NCBI RefSeq assembly: GCF_016863495.1
Contig: NZ_BOOZ01000040.1
Coordinates: 1 to 64,000, forward strand
Length of the DNA stretch: 64,000 nt
DNA from: Micromonospora andamanensis
GTDB taxonomy: Bacteria > Actinomycetota > Actinomycetes > Mycobacteriales > Micromonosporaceae
Reading direction: 5' to 3'
Positions 44,767 through 53,543 of the stretch are shown in pieces (position 1 is the stretch's first letter; every line of letters starts with the position of its first letter). The notes under the pieces were generated by a model. It saw only the letters and a list, made by a program, of their open reading frames with translations, searched no databases and was not told the origin of the DNA. The position numbers were made by a program, and so were the translations under genes.

Positions 44767-47364
44767 ATGACCGAGCAATACGTGTTGGATCTTCAGAAAA
44801 TTGAGGAAGTGCAGGTCGCGGTCGTTGGTGGCAAGGGCGCGCACCTGGGCGGGCTATCGCGGATCGGAGGCGTCCGGGTGCCGGCTGGCTTCTGCGTGAC
44901 CACGGACGCCTTCCGGCGGGTCATGGCGGAAGCGCCGTCAATCGACGACCAGCTCGATCAGCTGTCGCGTCTGGACCCGGACGACCGGGAGGGGATCCGC
45001 ATCCTCAGCGCGGAGATCCGCCAAACCATCGAAGGGATCGCCGTCCCGGGCGATGTGTCGGCGGCGATCACCGACGCGCTCGCGCAGCTCGGCGAACAGG
45101 TCGCCTACGCCGTCCGATCCAGCGCGACGGCCGAGGACTTGCCGACGGCATCCTTCGCCGGCCAGCAGGACACGTACCTCAACATCGTGGGGCCGTCGGC
45201 GATCCTGCGGCACGTCAGCCGGTGCTGGGCGTCGCTGTATACCGAGCGGGCAGTGACGTACCGCCAGCGCAACGGTATCGACCACCGCACGGTCCACATG
45301 GCCGTGGTCGTGCAACAGATGGTCTTCCCGGATGCGGCCGGCATCCTGTTCACGGCCGACCCCATCACGGGCAACCGGAGAATCGCCACCGTGGACGCCG
45401 GCTTCGGCCTCGGCGAGGCGCTGGTCTCCGGTCTGGTGAACCCGGACGTCTTCAGGGTGTGCGGCGACAAGATCGTCACGAAGTCGATCGCCGCCAAGCA
45501 GCGTGCCGTGTATGCACTGGACATCGGCGGTACGCAGGAAGTGGCGGTCGACCCGCGGCGGCAGGATCAGCCGGCCTTGACAGATGCGCAGGTCGTACGG
45601 CTCGTACAGTTGGGCCGCCGGATCGAGACGTACTTTGGCCGCCCGCAGGACATTGAATGGTGCCTGATCGACGATGACTTCCAGATCATCCAGAGCCGGC
45701 CGATCACCACGCTGTTCCCCATCCCCGCAGCCGAGGACGCGGAGAACCACGTCTACGTCTCAGTCGGCCACCAACAGATGATGACCGACCCCATGAAGCC
45801 CTTGGGACTCTCCGTGTGGCAGCTGACTGCCATGGCACCCATGCATGAGGCCGGAGGGCGGCTGTTCGTCGACGTCACCCATGGCCTCGCCTCGCCCGTA
45901 AGCCGCGCCGGCCTCCTCGAGGTGATGGGGCGGGGCGACCCGCTGGTGAGGGACGCCCTGGAGACCATTCTCGACCGCGGCGACTTCGTCCCGTCGCTCC
46001 CAGCCGCAGGTCCCGCCGGGCCGCCAGCCGGCGGCGGTGCCGCCCCGATCGAGACCGACCCGGCCATCGTCACCGACCTGATCAATCGCAACGAGGCGTC
46101 CATCGCCGCCCTACGGCGCGAGATCCGCACGAAGACCGGACCGGCGCTGTTCGACTTCCTGCTTGAGGCATTCGAGGAGCACAAGCGAATCCTCAGTGAT
46201 CCGGTGAGCATGCAGGCCATCATGGCGGGGATGGAGGCCACCTGGTGGCTCAACGACCAGCTGCAGGAGTGGCTGGGCGAGAGGAACGCGGCCGACACGC
46301 TCACACTGTCCGCCCCCAACAACATCACCTCGGAGATGGGACTGGCGCTGCTCGACGTCGCCGATGCGATCCGTCCCCACCCAGAGGTGCTGGCGTTCCT
46401 GAACGGCGTAGAGGGCCAGCATTTTCTGGACGAGCTGCCGAAACTCCCCGGCGGGACTGAGGCGCGCGCCGCCATCGAGGCGTACCTCGACCGATACGGC
46501 ATGCGCTGCGTCGGCGAGATCGACATCACGAGGCCGCGCTGGAGCGAACGCCCCATCACGCTCGTGCCGCTGATCCTCGACAACGTCAAAAACTTCGAGC
46601 CGGGCGCCGCCGAGCGGCGCTTCGCGCGAGGGCTTCAAGAGGCGCAGAAGAAGGAACAGGAGGTCCTCGCGCGCCTGCGAGCCCTGCCTGACGGGCCGCA
46701 GAAAGCCGCCGAGGCCAAGCGGATGATCGACCGGGTCCGGACCTTCATCGGGTACCGGGAGTACCCGAAGTACGGCATCGTCAGCCGTTACTTCGTCTAC
46801 AAACAGGCCTTGCTGCAGGAAGCCGAGCGTCTCGTGCGGGCCAATGTGCTTACCGAGAAGGAAGACATCTTCTACCTCACATTCGAGGAGCTGCACGACG
46901 TCGCCCGCTCGAACAAGGTGGACAACCAGCTCATCCAGCGGCGCAAGGACGCGTTCCGGTCGTACCAGGCGCTCACACCTCCCCGGGTACTCACGTCCGA
47001 CGGCGAGGCGGTCGCCGGGGCGTACCGGCGCGACGACGCACCGGCCGGCGCCCTGGTCGGCCTGCCGGTCTCGGCCGGGACTATTGAGGGAAGAGCCCGC
47101 GTCGTCCTCGACATCGCGGACGCCGATCTCGAGGCCGGTGACATCCTGGTCACGATCTTCACCGATCCGAGCTGGTCGCCCGTGTTCGTCGCGGTCGCAG
47201 GTCTGGTGACGGAGGTGGGCGGCCTGATGACCCATGGCGCAGTGATTGCCCGGGAATACGGTTTGCCCGCCGTCGTCGGCGTAGCGGATGCCACCCGGCT
47301 TATCCGGAACGGCCAGCGGATCCGCGTACACGGCACCGACGGGTACGTCGAGATCCTGCCTTAA
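44767..47364 (+). CDS. rph: rifampin phosphotransferase
   Basis: An 865-residue dikinase-like enzyme that inactivates rifamycins by transferring the beta-phosphate of ATP to the ansa-chain hydroxyl. Domain order: ATP-grasp (about 1-320, 'GGKGAHLGGLSRI', 'YAVRSSATAEDLPTASFAGQQDTYLN'), rifampin-binding helical domain (about 325-750, with 'LTEKEDIFYLTFEEL' typical of Rph), and the swivelling His domain with 'GLMTHGAVIAREYGLPAVVG', catalytic His near 823. Length equals that of characterised Rph proteins, not PEP synthase, and there is no PEP/pyruvate domain. ATG 44767 has GGAGGT upstream. Probably induced through the RAE. Confidence 0.94.
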   Translation: MTEQYVLDLQKIEEVQVAVVGGKGAHLGGLSRIGGVRVPAGFCVTTDAFRRVMAEAPSIDDQLDQLSRLDPDDREGIRILSAEIRQTIEGIAVPGDVSAAITDALAQLGEQVAYAVRSSATAEDLPTASFAGQQDTYLNIVGPSAILRHVSRCWASLYTERAVTYRQRNGIDHRTVHMAVVVQQMVFPDAAGILFTADPITGNRRIATVDAGFGLGEALVSGLVNPDVFRVCGDKIVTKSIAAKQRAVYALDIGGTQEVAVDPRRQDQPALTDAQVVRLVQLGRRIETYFGRPQDIEWCLIDDDFQIIQSRPITTLFPIPAAEDAENHVYVSVGHQQMMTDPMKPLGLSVWQLTAMAPMHEAGGRLFVDVTHGLASPVSRAGLLEVMGRGDPLVRDALETILDRGDFVPSLPAAGPAGPPAGGGAAPIETDPAIVTDLINRNEASIAALRREIRTKTGPALFDFLLEAFEEHKRILSDPVSMQAIMAGMEATWWLNDQLQEWLGERNAADTLTLSAPNNITSEMGLALLDVADAIRPHPEVLAFLNGVEGQHFLDELPKLPGGTEARAAIEAYLDRYGMRCVGEIDITRPRWSERPITLVPLILDNVKNFEPGAAERRFARGLQEAQKKEQEVLARLRALPDGPQKAAEAKRMIDRVRTFIGYREYPKYGIVSRYFVYKQALLQEAERLVRANVLTEKEDIFYLTFEELHDVARSNKVDNQLIQRRKDAFRSYQALTPPRVLTSDGEAVAGAYRRDDAPAGALVGLPVSAGTIEGRARVVLDIADADLEAGDILVTIFTDPSWSPVFVAVAGLVTEVGGLMTHGAVIAREYGLPAVVGVADATRLIRNGQRIRVHGTDGYVEILP

Positions 47365-47866
47365 CCGAGAACACCGAAAACGCATCAGTTCGCTTCCGGC
47401 CAGCCCTCCAGATGTACCTGGTGAAGCTGGCGTTGTCGCTGGTCGTGAGCTGTCGTGGCGGGCATGGCTGACCCAGACGTCGAGGTGTTGGCCGGCGTTG
47501 CGGTGGCGGACCAGTCCGGCTGAGCCGCCGGCGAGGGTTGGCGACCGTGCCGAGGTCGGAGGAGCGGCTGCGGCGTCGGCCAGGTTGGTGCGGGTCGTCG
47601 TCGGTCAGCTTGTGTCCGGGTCGCGTAGTGATCCGCCGCCAATGGACCGGACGGGTACCGGATGGGGTCGACTCCGGTTCGTGGCAAGCAGGTTCAGCAG
47701 TACATTCCGGCCTGCCTGGTATCCGCAGGCCAGGATGCCTGCGGGCAGGCCAGCTGTCGGTGGATGCCGTCAGCTGGCCTGCCGTAAGGAAGGGCGGAAC
47801 CGCCAGGCTGGTCGTACTGCCCGGCGGCCTGAAGCATTTTCGCTCCAGGCCGCCGCCGACCGACCG
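47365..47866. other. intergenic region, no gene seen
   Basis: About 500 bases between the convergent rph and TetR genes. Several frames are open but none shows family similarity or a ribosome site. A strong hairpin lies at 47744-47783. Confidence 0.4.
47744..47783. terminator. hairpin between convergent rph and TetR genes
   Basis: A perfect 13-bp stem: GGCAGGCCAGCTG (47744-47756) pairs with 47771-47783 around a 14-base loop. It stands 83 bases beyond the TetR stop and could terminate that gene. Confidence 0.55.
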
Positions 47867-48472
47867 TCAGGCCGTGCGGGCGCCAGCCCGCAGGCGTTCG
47901 ATGGTCAGGTCGAGAACGGCCTCGAGGTGATCGATCCTCCCGGTGGAGAGCAGCAGCAGTACGCCGCCCTGAATGCCGGCCAGCAGCGCCGCCGCGGCGC
48001 GGTCGGCGTCCACCTCGGCGGCGATGTCCCCGGTCGACTGCATGTGCCGGATGCCCTCGGTGATCGCCGCCTGCCAGCGCCACATGAGCCCGGTCACGAG
48101 CGCCTGGGCGCCCGGCGCGCGCCGGCCGGTCTGACCGAGCAGACCGTTGAGCGGGCACTTCACTCCCTGCGCGAGGTAGCGCTCGATGAGCCGGTCGCGC
48201 CACGCCAGCCAGGCCGGCCAGGAGGTCAGGTTGCTGAGCATCGGCTCCTGGTCGATGAGGACCTGGTCGGCCTCGTGCTGGGCCACCGCGAGCAGCAACT
48301 CCTCCTTGCCGTCGGGAAAGTAGTGGAAAAGTTGACCCTTGCTGGTGCCGGTGCGGGCCATCACGTCCTCAAGGCGTACCTCATCGACGCCGCGCTCCCG
48401 AATTTCGGCGGCCGCGCCGACGACGATCCGCGCCCGGGTCGCCTCGCCCTTGCGGGTAAACGCCCGTGTCAT
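47867..48472 (-). CDS. TetR-family repressor
   Basis: A 201-residue TetR regulator. HTH: 'ARIVVGAAAEIRERGVDEVRLEDVMARTGTSKGQLFHYFPDGKEELLLAV'. The C-terminal ligand domain resembles the TetR_C_11 type ('KCPLNGLLGQTG'; a cysteine near residue 105 is common there). It is divergent from an aldo/keto reductase across 131 bases containing a near-perfect palindrome. Confidence 0.92.
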   Translation of the reverse strand: MTRAFTRKGEATRARIVVGAAAEIRERGVDEVRLEDVMARTGTSKGQLFHYFPDGKEELLLAVAQHEADQVLIDQEPMLSNLTSWPAWLAWRDRLIERYLAQGVKCPLNGLLGQTGRRAPGAQALVTGLMWRWQAAITEGIRHMQSTGDIAAEVDADRAAAALLAGIQGGVLLLLSTGRIDHLEAVLDLTIERLRAGARTA

Positions 48473-48517
48473 GGCACCTCCTGATCTGCATCTGCGGGTA
48501 CAACCCTAGCTCAGGTT

Positions 48518-48533
48518 TGGACTTGCAGGTCCA
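48518..48533. promoter_or_regulatory. TetR operator
   Basis: TGGACTTGCAGGTCCA matches its reverse complement at 14 of 16 positions, with perfect TGGAC/GTCCA arms. It lies in the divergent region of the TetR and aldo/keto reductase genes, 46 bases from the former start and 71 from the latter. Form and position fit a TetR binding site. Confidence 0.7.
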
Positions 48534-48603
48534 TTTTTAGCGAGCAAAGGTCAGGGACACGCGGCCCGCACCGGGCCGACACCATGATCGGGAGGACGCA
48601 ACG

Positions 48604-49707
48604 ATGAACCACTACTACCTGCTCGGGCGGTCCGGTCTGCGAGTCAGTCGGCTGGCGCTGGGCACCATGAACTTCGGCGTCGACGGCTTCCATGCCGCGT
48701 ACGGCAAGACCGAGGAGGAGGCCGAGCCGATCTTCCGGCGATACCTGGAGGCGGGCGGGAATCTCATCGACACGGCGGACTTCTACACCGCCGGGGAGAG
48801 CGAGAAGATCCTCGGCCGCCTCATCGACCGGGCCGGCGTCCGCGAACGGCTCGTGCTCACCAGCAAGTTCACCAACAGTGTCGACCCGAGCGACCCCAAC
48901 GCCAGCGGCAACGGCCGCAAGCACATCATGCGGGCCGTGGAGGCGTCGCTGAGTCGGCTCGGCACTGACTACATCGACCTGTACCTGCTGCACACCTGGG
49001 ACCGGATCACCCCGGTCGAGGAGGTCGTGCACACCCTCGACGACCTGGTGCGCTCCGGCAAGATCCGGTACGCCGGCCTCTCCGACGTGCCCGCCTGGTA
49101 CGCGGCCCGCGCGCAGAGCTACGCCGAGGCGCATGGCCTGGCCCCGATGATCAACCTGCAGCTCCCCTACTCCCTGGTCGTCCGGGGCATCGAGGCGGAG
49201 TACGTGGCGATGGCCCAGACCGTCGGCATCGGGCTGACCGCGTGGAGCCCGATCGGTGGCGGCCTGCTCAGCGGCAAGTACCGGCGCACCGGCGACGGCC
49301 TGAGCGGGACCGGCCGGTTGACCAATCCCGAGGCCGGAGGTCGCGCGGTCAGCCCCAGCGAATGGCAGGTCATCGAGGCCCTGGAGAGCGTGGCCGCCGA
49401 GCTGGGTCGCAGCATGGCCCAGGTCGCGATCAACTGGGTCGCCACCCAGCCAGCCGTCGCCTCGGTGATCATCGGGGCGAGCAACGCCGAGCAGGTCGGC
49501 AGCAACTTCGAGGCGCTCGACTTCGAGATCCCCGCCGACGCCCGTCGCCGCCTCGACGAGGCCAGCGCCCCGATCCTCGGAATGCCGTACGGCATGTTCA
49601 CCCCGCAGTACCAGTCCTGGGTGGTGAACCCCGGCCTCGGCGTCGGCGACAAGCCGGCCGGCTACGCCCCGCCGGTGTTCAACGGCGCCGCCCAACCCAC
49701 CAAGTGA
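48604..49707 (+). CDS. aldo/keto reductase
   Basis: A 367-residue NADPH-dependent oxidoreductase with a TIM barrel. Signature motifs: 'GNLIDTADFYTAGESEKILGRLI' with the catalytic Asp and Tyr, 'VLTSKFT' with Lys, 'DYIDLYLLHTWD' with His, and the cofactor site 'IIGASNAEQVGSNFEALDF'. ATG 48604 has GGGAGG eight bases upstream. Likely repressed by the divergent TetR protein. Confidence 0.94.
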   Translation: MNHYYLLGRSGLRVSRLALGTMNFGVDGFHAAYGKTEEEAEPIFRRYLEAGGNLIDTADFYTAGESEKILGRLIDRAGVRERLVLTSKFTNSVDPSDPNASGNGRKHIMRAVEASLSRLGTDYIDLYLLHTWDRITPVEEVVHTLDDLVRSGKIRYAGLSDVPAWYAARAQSYAEAHGLAPMINLQLPYSLVVRGIEAEYVAMAQTVGIGLTAWSPIGGGLLSGKYRRTGDGLSGTGRLTNPEAGGRAVSPSEWQVIEALESVAAELGRSMAQVAINWVATQPAVASVIIGASNAEQVGSNFEALDFEIPADARRRLDEASAPILGMPYGMFTPQYQSWVVNPGLGVGDKPAGYAPPVFNGAAQPTK

Positions 49708-49718
49708 AGGAACCTGAC

Positions 49719-49969
49719 ATGACACAGAGCAACGACACCCTTGTTCGTGAGTCGTCGAGGCGTTCAACACCAAGGACGCGGTCCTGGACGTGTGGCGCGG
49801 CGTCTTCGGCACGTTCGCGGAGATCCAGTTCGCGACCGTGCACCAGGCGGTCGACGGCGACATCGTGATCGCCGAGCAGGTCCACGGCCTCGGGCTGCCG
49901 GGTCGGCCGGTGGCGCCGGTCATGAACATGGCGATCTACGAAATCCGCGACGACGAGATGCACGAGTAA
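49719..49969 (+). pseudogene. SnoaL-like gene with frameshift and internal deletion
   Basis: The start 'MTQSNDTLVRE' (GAAGGA upstream) is followed, in another frame, by 'VVEAFNTKDAVLDVWRGVFGTFAEIQFATVHQ' and 'VDGDIVIAEQVHGLGLPGRPVAP', ending 'IYEIRDDEMHE'. A normal NTF2/SnoaL protein has about 30 more residues between 'NTKD' and 'VWRGVF', so an internal segment has been lost as well as the frame. It follows the aldo/keto reductase by 11 bases and was once in its operon. Confidence 0.7.
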
Positions 49970-49981
49970 GGCGGACCGGAG

Positions 49982-50538
49982 GTGCTCCGTTACGAGGAGG
50001 CCCCAATTCCCGTCTCCGGGCCCGGCGAGGTCCTGATCAGGGCCGCCGGCACGTCGTTCAACCCGGCGGACGCCATCATCCGGGCCGGAGTCCTGCACCG
50101 CTCTCATCCTGTCCGGATGCCGCACATCCCTGGCACAGACGTCGCCAACGAGCATCCCGGTCGCCGGGCTCACCGCCTGGCAAGGCATCCACGACCAGAA
50201 TCGGGTAGGGGTTCGGTCAGCGCATCCTCGTCAACGGCGCGGGCGGTGGCGTCGACCGTCTGACCGAGCCGGTCGACGCGGTGATCAACACAGCACCCAT
50301 AGACGGTTCCGGCCTGAACCGGCTCGTCACCCTCATCGAGCCGGAGGGTCAACTGGTCTCCATCACCTCGTCCGCGTCATCGGACCGCCACCACGCGGTA
50401 CGCGTGACGGTCATGACCGTCCGCTGGGATCCCACCCAGCTCGACGCGATCGCTCGCGGGGTGGATGCGGACCAGATCTCGCCGGTGCGATGCCTGGACA
50501 GCTACCAAGCGAGTCTCCTGCGGTGGGAGCTGGCTTGA
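49982..50538 (+). pseudogene. zinc-type quinone oxidoreductase remnant
   Basis: A medium-chain NADPH:quinone reductase in pieces. The N-terminal GroES-like part 'APIPVSGPGEVLIRAAGTSFNPADAIIRAG' ends at 'MPHIPGTDV'. In another frame, 'SIPVAGLTAWQGIHD' and 'QRILVNGAGGGV' (the cofactor loop) appear without the roughly 40-80 residues that normally separate them. A third piece is 'AVINTAPIDGSGLNRLVTLIEPEGQLVSI' to the stop at 50538. Deletions and frameshifts make it non-functional. Confidence 0.75.
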
Positions 50539-50980
50539 CACATGCCAGCCGCTGAGCATTTTCGGCGACGGTTGGAGCGTCCTCAGGCGCGAGGGGGTCG
50601 GTGTGCTTGGCGCGGCGGTGTGCTGCCAGCAGCAGGCCACAAGCGGCCAGAAGAATCACATCTTGTCCGACCCCGGGCCCGGCGATCACGGTGCCGACCA
50701 GAACCCAGGCAGCCATCGACCATGCGAGAAACTGCGGAGGCGTGATCCCGCGGCGATTCAGCCACAGCACTGTGAGGCCGATCAGGATGAGCGGTGGGCC
50801 AAAGCTGTTCACGGTGAGCCAGTACGCGCTCATGGCGGGGCTCATGTTTGCGAGTTCCTCACCCCACATCTCCCCGCCGAACCACGTCCCGGCGTGGCGA
50901 GCAGCGCCCTCCGCCGCCAAGCCGCCGAGGGTGTGCGCGGCTCCGTAGAACACGATGAGCCCGCCTGCCCACTTGACCAT
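50411..50980 (-). CDS. DUF6463-like four-span membrane protein
   Basis: A 189-residue ORF whose first 125 residues are a four-helix membrane protein ('WAGGLIVFYGAAHTLGGLA', 'SAYWLTVNSFGPPLILIGLTVLWLN', 'AWSMAAWVLVGTVIAGPG', 'VILLAACGLLLAAH') of the DUF6463 type. ATG 50980 has GGAG seven bases upstream. The last 60 residues are Pro/Arg rich, overlap the antisense quinone-reductase remnant, and are probably read-through. Function unknown. Confidence 0.75.
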   Translation of the reverse strand: MVKWAGGLIVFYGAAHTLGGLAAEGAARHAGTWFGGEMWGEELANMSPAMSAYWLTVNSFGPPLILIGLTVLWLNRRGITPPQFLAWSMAAWVLVGTVIAGPGVGQDVILLAACGLLLAAHRRAKHTDPLAPEDAPTVAENAQRLACVKPAPTAGDSLGSCPGIAPARSGPHPPRERSRRAGWDPSGRS

Positions 50981-51066
50981 CTGAATTCTCCACTCGATTG
51001 CGGAGCCGCACGACGCGGCTCGTTGCGGCTGTGACTTCGCGGGATACCGCTATCCCGGGCCGCGGG

Positions 51067-51690
51067 TCAGGCGGGGCTAGTGGTGGTGCCCGCGCCGGCT
51101 CCGGTGTACCTGTCCCGGTTCAGCCAGGCGCGTTCCCATTTCCGGGTCATGGCCGGGTAGACGATCAGGTACCGGAACGGCTTGATCGCGGCCATGTACA
51201 GCCGTCCGAACAGGCCGTTGGGCTTGACCAGGGCAGCCATCCGCAGTTCGTACTCACCGTCGTTGTTCGGGACCCAGCCCAGGTGGCAGATGTCGTGGAC
51301 GGTCCTGTTGGCCAGCTCGATGGCGCACTCGTCACGTAGCTCGTACACCATGGTGAACGGGGTGTTCGAGACCGGCTCCCCGGCCGCGTCCTGGCGCAGG
51401 TCCGGCGGCAGCCGGTCGCAGAGCGACTCGACCCGCCCCTTGACGCCCTCGTCGGGTCGGTCCCAGCCGAACACGGCGCCAAGCTTCCAGCGCACGGCGA
51501 ACAGGAACCGGACCACCGCCGGGTTCTCGTTGAGCCCGCCGGCCGCCCGCAGTGCGGCCAACATCGCGGGAAAGTCGTCCGGCCCGGCGCCCGGTGTGCG
51601 GTACGCCCACACATCCTCGATCCGGAAGTCGGGCGTGATCTCGTGGATCCGCCACGGGCGGGCGGTGTGCTCAGCGTCGGGGAGCCTCAT
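51067..51690 (-). CDS. DUF2867 domain-containing protein
   Basis: A protein of about 207 residues matching DUF2867: 'DFRIEDVWAYRTPG', 'VRFLFAVRWKLGAVFGWD', 'MVYELRDECAIELANRTVHDICHLGWV', 'ALVKPNGLFGRLYMAAIKPFRYLIVYPAMTRKWE' in successive segments. DUF2867 occurs alone or fused to NmrA-like reductases and has no defined reaction. Start ambiguous between ATG 51690 and GTG 51699. It is divergent from a TetR gene that is its probable regulator. Confidence 0.85.
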   Translation of the reverse strand: MRLPDAEHTARPWRIHEITPDFRIEDVWAYRTPGAGPDDFPAMLAALRAAGGLNENPAVVRFLFAVRWKLGAVFGWDRPDEGVKGRVESLCDRLPPDLRQDAAGEPVSNTPFTMVYELRDECAIELANRTVHDICHLGWVPNNDGEYELRMAALVKPNGLFGRLYMAAIKPFRYLIVYPAMTRKWERAWLNRDRYTGAGAGTTTSPA

Positions 51691-51924
51691 CGGAACCACA
51701 GGCCTCAGTCAGCGTGACCGGCGAAGAGAGAACCAGGGCGGCTGTGCCACTGTGACGGCTTTGCCGACCGACTCCTCGGCAGGTTCAGAAGGTGGATGGT
51801 CGCAGGTCCTGAAACCAAATGACATAGCTTCAACCCCTCCTGTTGTACGCTACCGTATAAGGCGAAGCTACACCGGCTTTTCGCAGTTACACAACCGGAC
51901 GACGAGAGTGAGGTCAGTTACACC

Positions 51925-52512
51925 GTGGGTGCGTTGCGTACACCGCGCCAGAAGTGGATCGAGGAGGGACTGCGGGCGCTGTCCAAGGGTGGCGTGGATG
52001 CGGTGCGCGTCGAGGTCCTCGCCAAGGCGCTCGGCGTGACCAAGGGCGGGTTCTACGGCTACTTCGCCGACCGCGAGCAACTGCTGACCGAAATGCTGGA
52101 CACTTGGGAACGCGAGAGCGTCGACAACGTCCTGAGTCGAATCGAGCAGGAGGGCGGTGACGCCCTGGACAAGGTTCGGCTGGCTGGCCAGCTCACCTTC
52201 TCCAGCGACCGCGTGCTCCCTATCGACCTGGCGATCCGCGACTGGGCCCGCCGCGACCAGGACGTCGCCGAACGCCTGAGCCGCGTGGACAACCGACGCA
52301 TGCAGCTGTTACGCGAGGCAATCAGCAGTTTCTGCGCTGATCCCGACGAGGTCGAGGCCCGCTGCCTGCTCGCGTTCTGCTTGGCGATCGGCAGGCATTT
52401 CCTGGCCGCCGAACATCCTGACCGCACCCGTGACCAGGTCGTCGCTCGAGCCGCAGATCTCATCCTCAGCTCCCGCCCGGCAGCTGGTGGACCTGGTGCG
52501 CGTCGTGCTTGA
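51925..52512 (+). CDS. TetR-family regulator
   Basis: A 195-residue TetR protein with HTH 'WIEEGLRALSKGGVDAVRVEVLAKALGVTKGGFYGYFADREQLLTEML' in the usual position and an all-helical ligand domain. GTG 51925 has only a weak ribosome site. The 234-base divergent region with DUF2867 is A/T rich near 51840-51870, where the promoters probably lie; no convincing long palindrome was found. Confidence 0.9.
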   Translation: MGALRTPRQKWIEEGLRALSKGGVDAVRVEVLAKALGVTKGGFYGYFADREQLLTEMLDTWERESVDNVLSRIEQEGGDALDKVRLAGQLTFSSDRVLPIDLAIRDWARRDQDVAERLSRVDNRRMQLLREAISSFCADPDEVEARCLLAFCLAIGRHFLAAEHPDRTRDQVVARAADLILSSRPAAGGPGARRA

Positions 52513-52755
52513 TGAACCTCGACGGGTCGGGAGAACCTCGGTCATTCACGGAACTCCCCTGGTCGATGATCTTCTTGTCTAGGTTCTGACTCGCCGCACA
52601 CCGGATCCGTGGAACCTGGGCACAAGCTCCGTGGCGGCTCGGCGACGTGCTCATGCTTGGCATCCGGCGCACCCTCGCGACAGACGGGCCGCAGCCGGCC
52701 CACATCGTCGACCATGATCGACACCGACTTCATCGCCCGTTCGCAGGAGGCCGGG
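52513..52755. other. intergenic region, no gene seen
   Basis: About 240 bases between the convergent TetR and MarR genes without a supported frame. Confidence 0.4.
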
Positions 52756-53286
52756 TCAAGTCGCCAGGCGAGCTCTCAGTGTGGCGCTGATCTGCATCAA
52801 CGCAGTTCGCTGTTCCGCGCTGAGCACGCTCGCGAAATGCCTCCACACGGTGGCCTCGAGCTGCGCCTCAGCCCGCTTGAGGGCTTGCCGGCCGGCGGCG
52901 GTGAGCTCGACGTCGTCGCCTCTACCGTCGAGCTCACACGGCACGCGTGCGATGAGATCACGGCGCTCCATTCGGCCGAGTTGGCGAGACAGACGGCTGC
53001 GCGACCAACGCATCCGGTCGGCGAGGGCGGCAACGCGGACGCAGTGGGCCGTGCGTGCCGACGGAGCGCGATCGGGGACGAGTGGCACCAGCCAGGTGTC
53101 GAGTTCGGGTGTCGCGCCGCGGTCAGAGAGCGCGTCGACGGCCGCAAGGACGTCAACGTCTGGCATCGACAGCTCCACGGCAGCCTCAAGGTCGCGAGCC
53201 ACCCGGGCGTCGAGGAGCAGCCGCATCTCCCGGTAGGCAGCCCATGCCTGCTGATCTGCCGCAGCCAACTTCTTGATGGTGGTCAC
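52756..53286 (-). CDS. MarR-family regulator, paralog 1
   Basis: A 176-residue MarR winged-helix protein: 'AYREMRLLLDARVARDLEAAVELSMPDVDVLAAV', then 'RVAALADRMRWSRSRLSRQLGRMERRDLIARVPCELDGRGDDVELTAAG' covering HTH and wing. It is a close paralog of the MarR protein at 57840-58355, sharing 'RMRWS.SRLSRQLGRM', 'CELDGRGDDV' and 'LTAAGR/LTKAGR'. GTG 53286 is the likely start. It is divergent from the EamA transporter with a TTACATGTAA-type operator between them. Confidence 0.9.
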   Translation of the reverse strand: MTTIKKLAAADQQAWAAYREMRLLLDARVARDLEAAVELSMPDVDVLAAVDALSDRGATPELDTWLVPLVPDRAPSARTAHCVRVAALADRMRWSRSRLSRQLGRMERRDLIARVPCELDGRGDDVELTAAGRQALKRAEAQLEATVWRHFASVLSAEQRTALMQISATLRARLAT

Positions 53287-53316
53287 ACCGCGCAGTCTAG
53301 CGTGACCTTGTTGACG

Positions 53317-53362
53317 TGTAACCAAGTCGCGGGTACGTTGCACCATGTTTGGTTACATGTAA
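53317..53362. promoter_or_regulatory. MarR operator region (EamA side)
   Basis: TGTAACCAA (53317-53325) and TTGGTTACA (53349-53357) form a 9-bp inverted repeat 23 bases apart. Overlapping it is the perfect 10-bp palindrome TTACATGTAA (53353-53362) followed by GCG. GTTACATGTAAGCG nearly matches the operator CGCTTACATGTAAGCG beside the paralogous MarR gene at 57.8 kb. Confidence 0.65.
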
Positions 53363-53378
53363 GCGACTGGAGCTCGTC

Positions 53379-53543
53379 ATGGGTGGACAGAAGGCACGAG
53401 CCAAGGGTCTGGAGCGACGTACGACAGCCGCTTCGGCACGGCTGCCGGCCAGGAACGGCACCGGCGACGGGCCACGGTCGCGATCCCGGTGGAAGGCAGC
53501 GGCGCTCGCGGTCGGCACGCACACCTTTGGCGGTACGCAGTGA
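53379..53543 (+). CDS. possible 54-residue leader ORF coupled to EamA
   Basis: ATG 53379 has GGAG six bases upstream and lies 16 bases after the MarR operator. It reads 54 residues rich in Arg, Ala and Gly ('KARAKGLERRTTAASA') and its TGA overlaps the GTG of the EamA gene as GTGA. It may serve mainly to couple translation of the transporter, which lacks its own good ribosome site. No family recognised. Confidence 0.4.
   Translation: MGGQKARAKGLERRTTAASARLPARNGTGDGPRSRSRWKAAALAVGTHTFGGTQ

Noticed and set aside
44767..47364. Annotation as phosphoenolpyruvate synthase
   Set aside because: Length, domain order with a terminal His domain, the Rph-type middle domain and the upstream RAE all indicate rifampin phosphotransferase. 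The PEP/pyruvate-binding barrel is absent.
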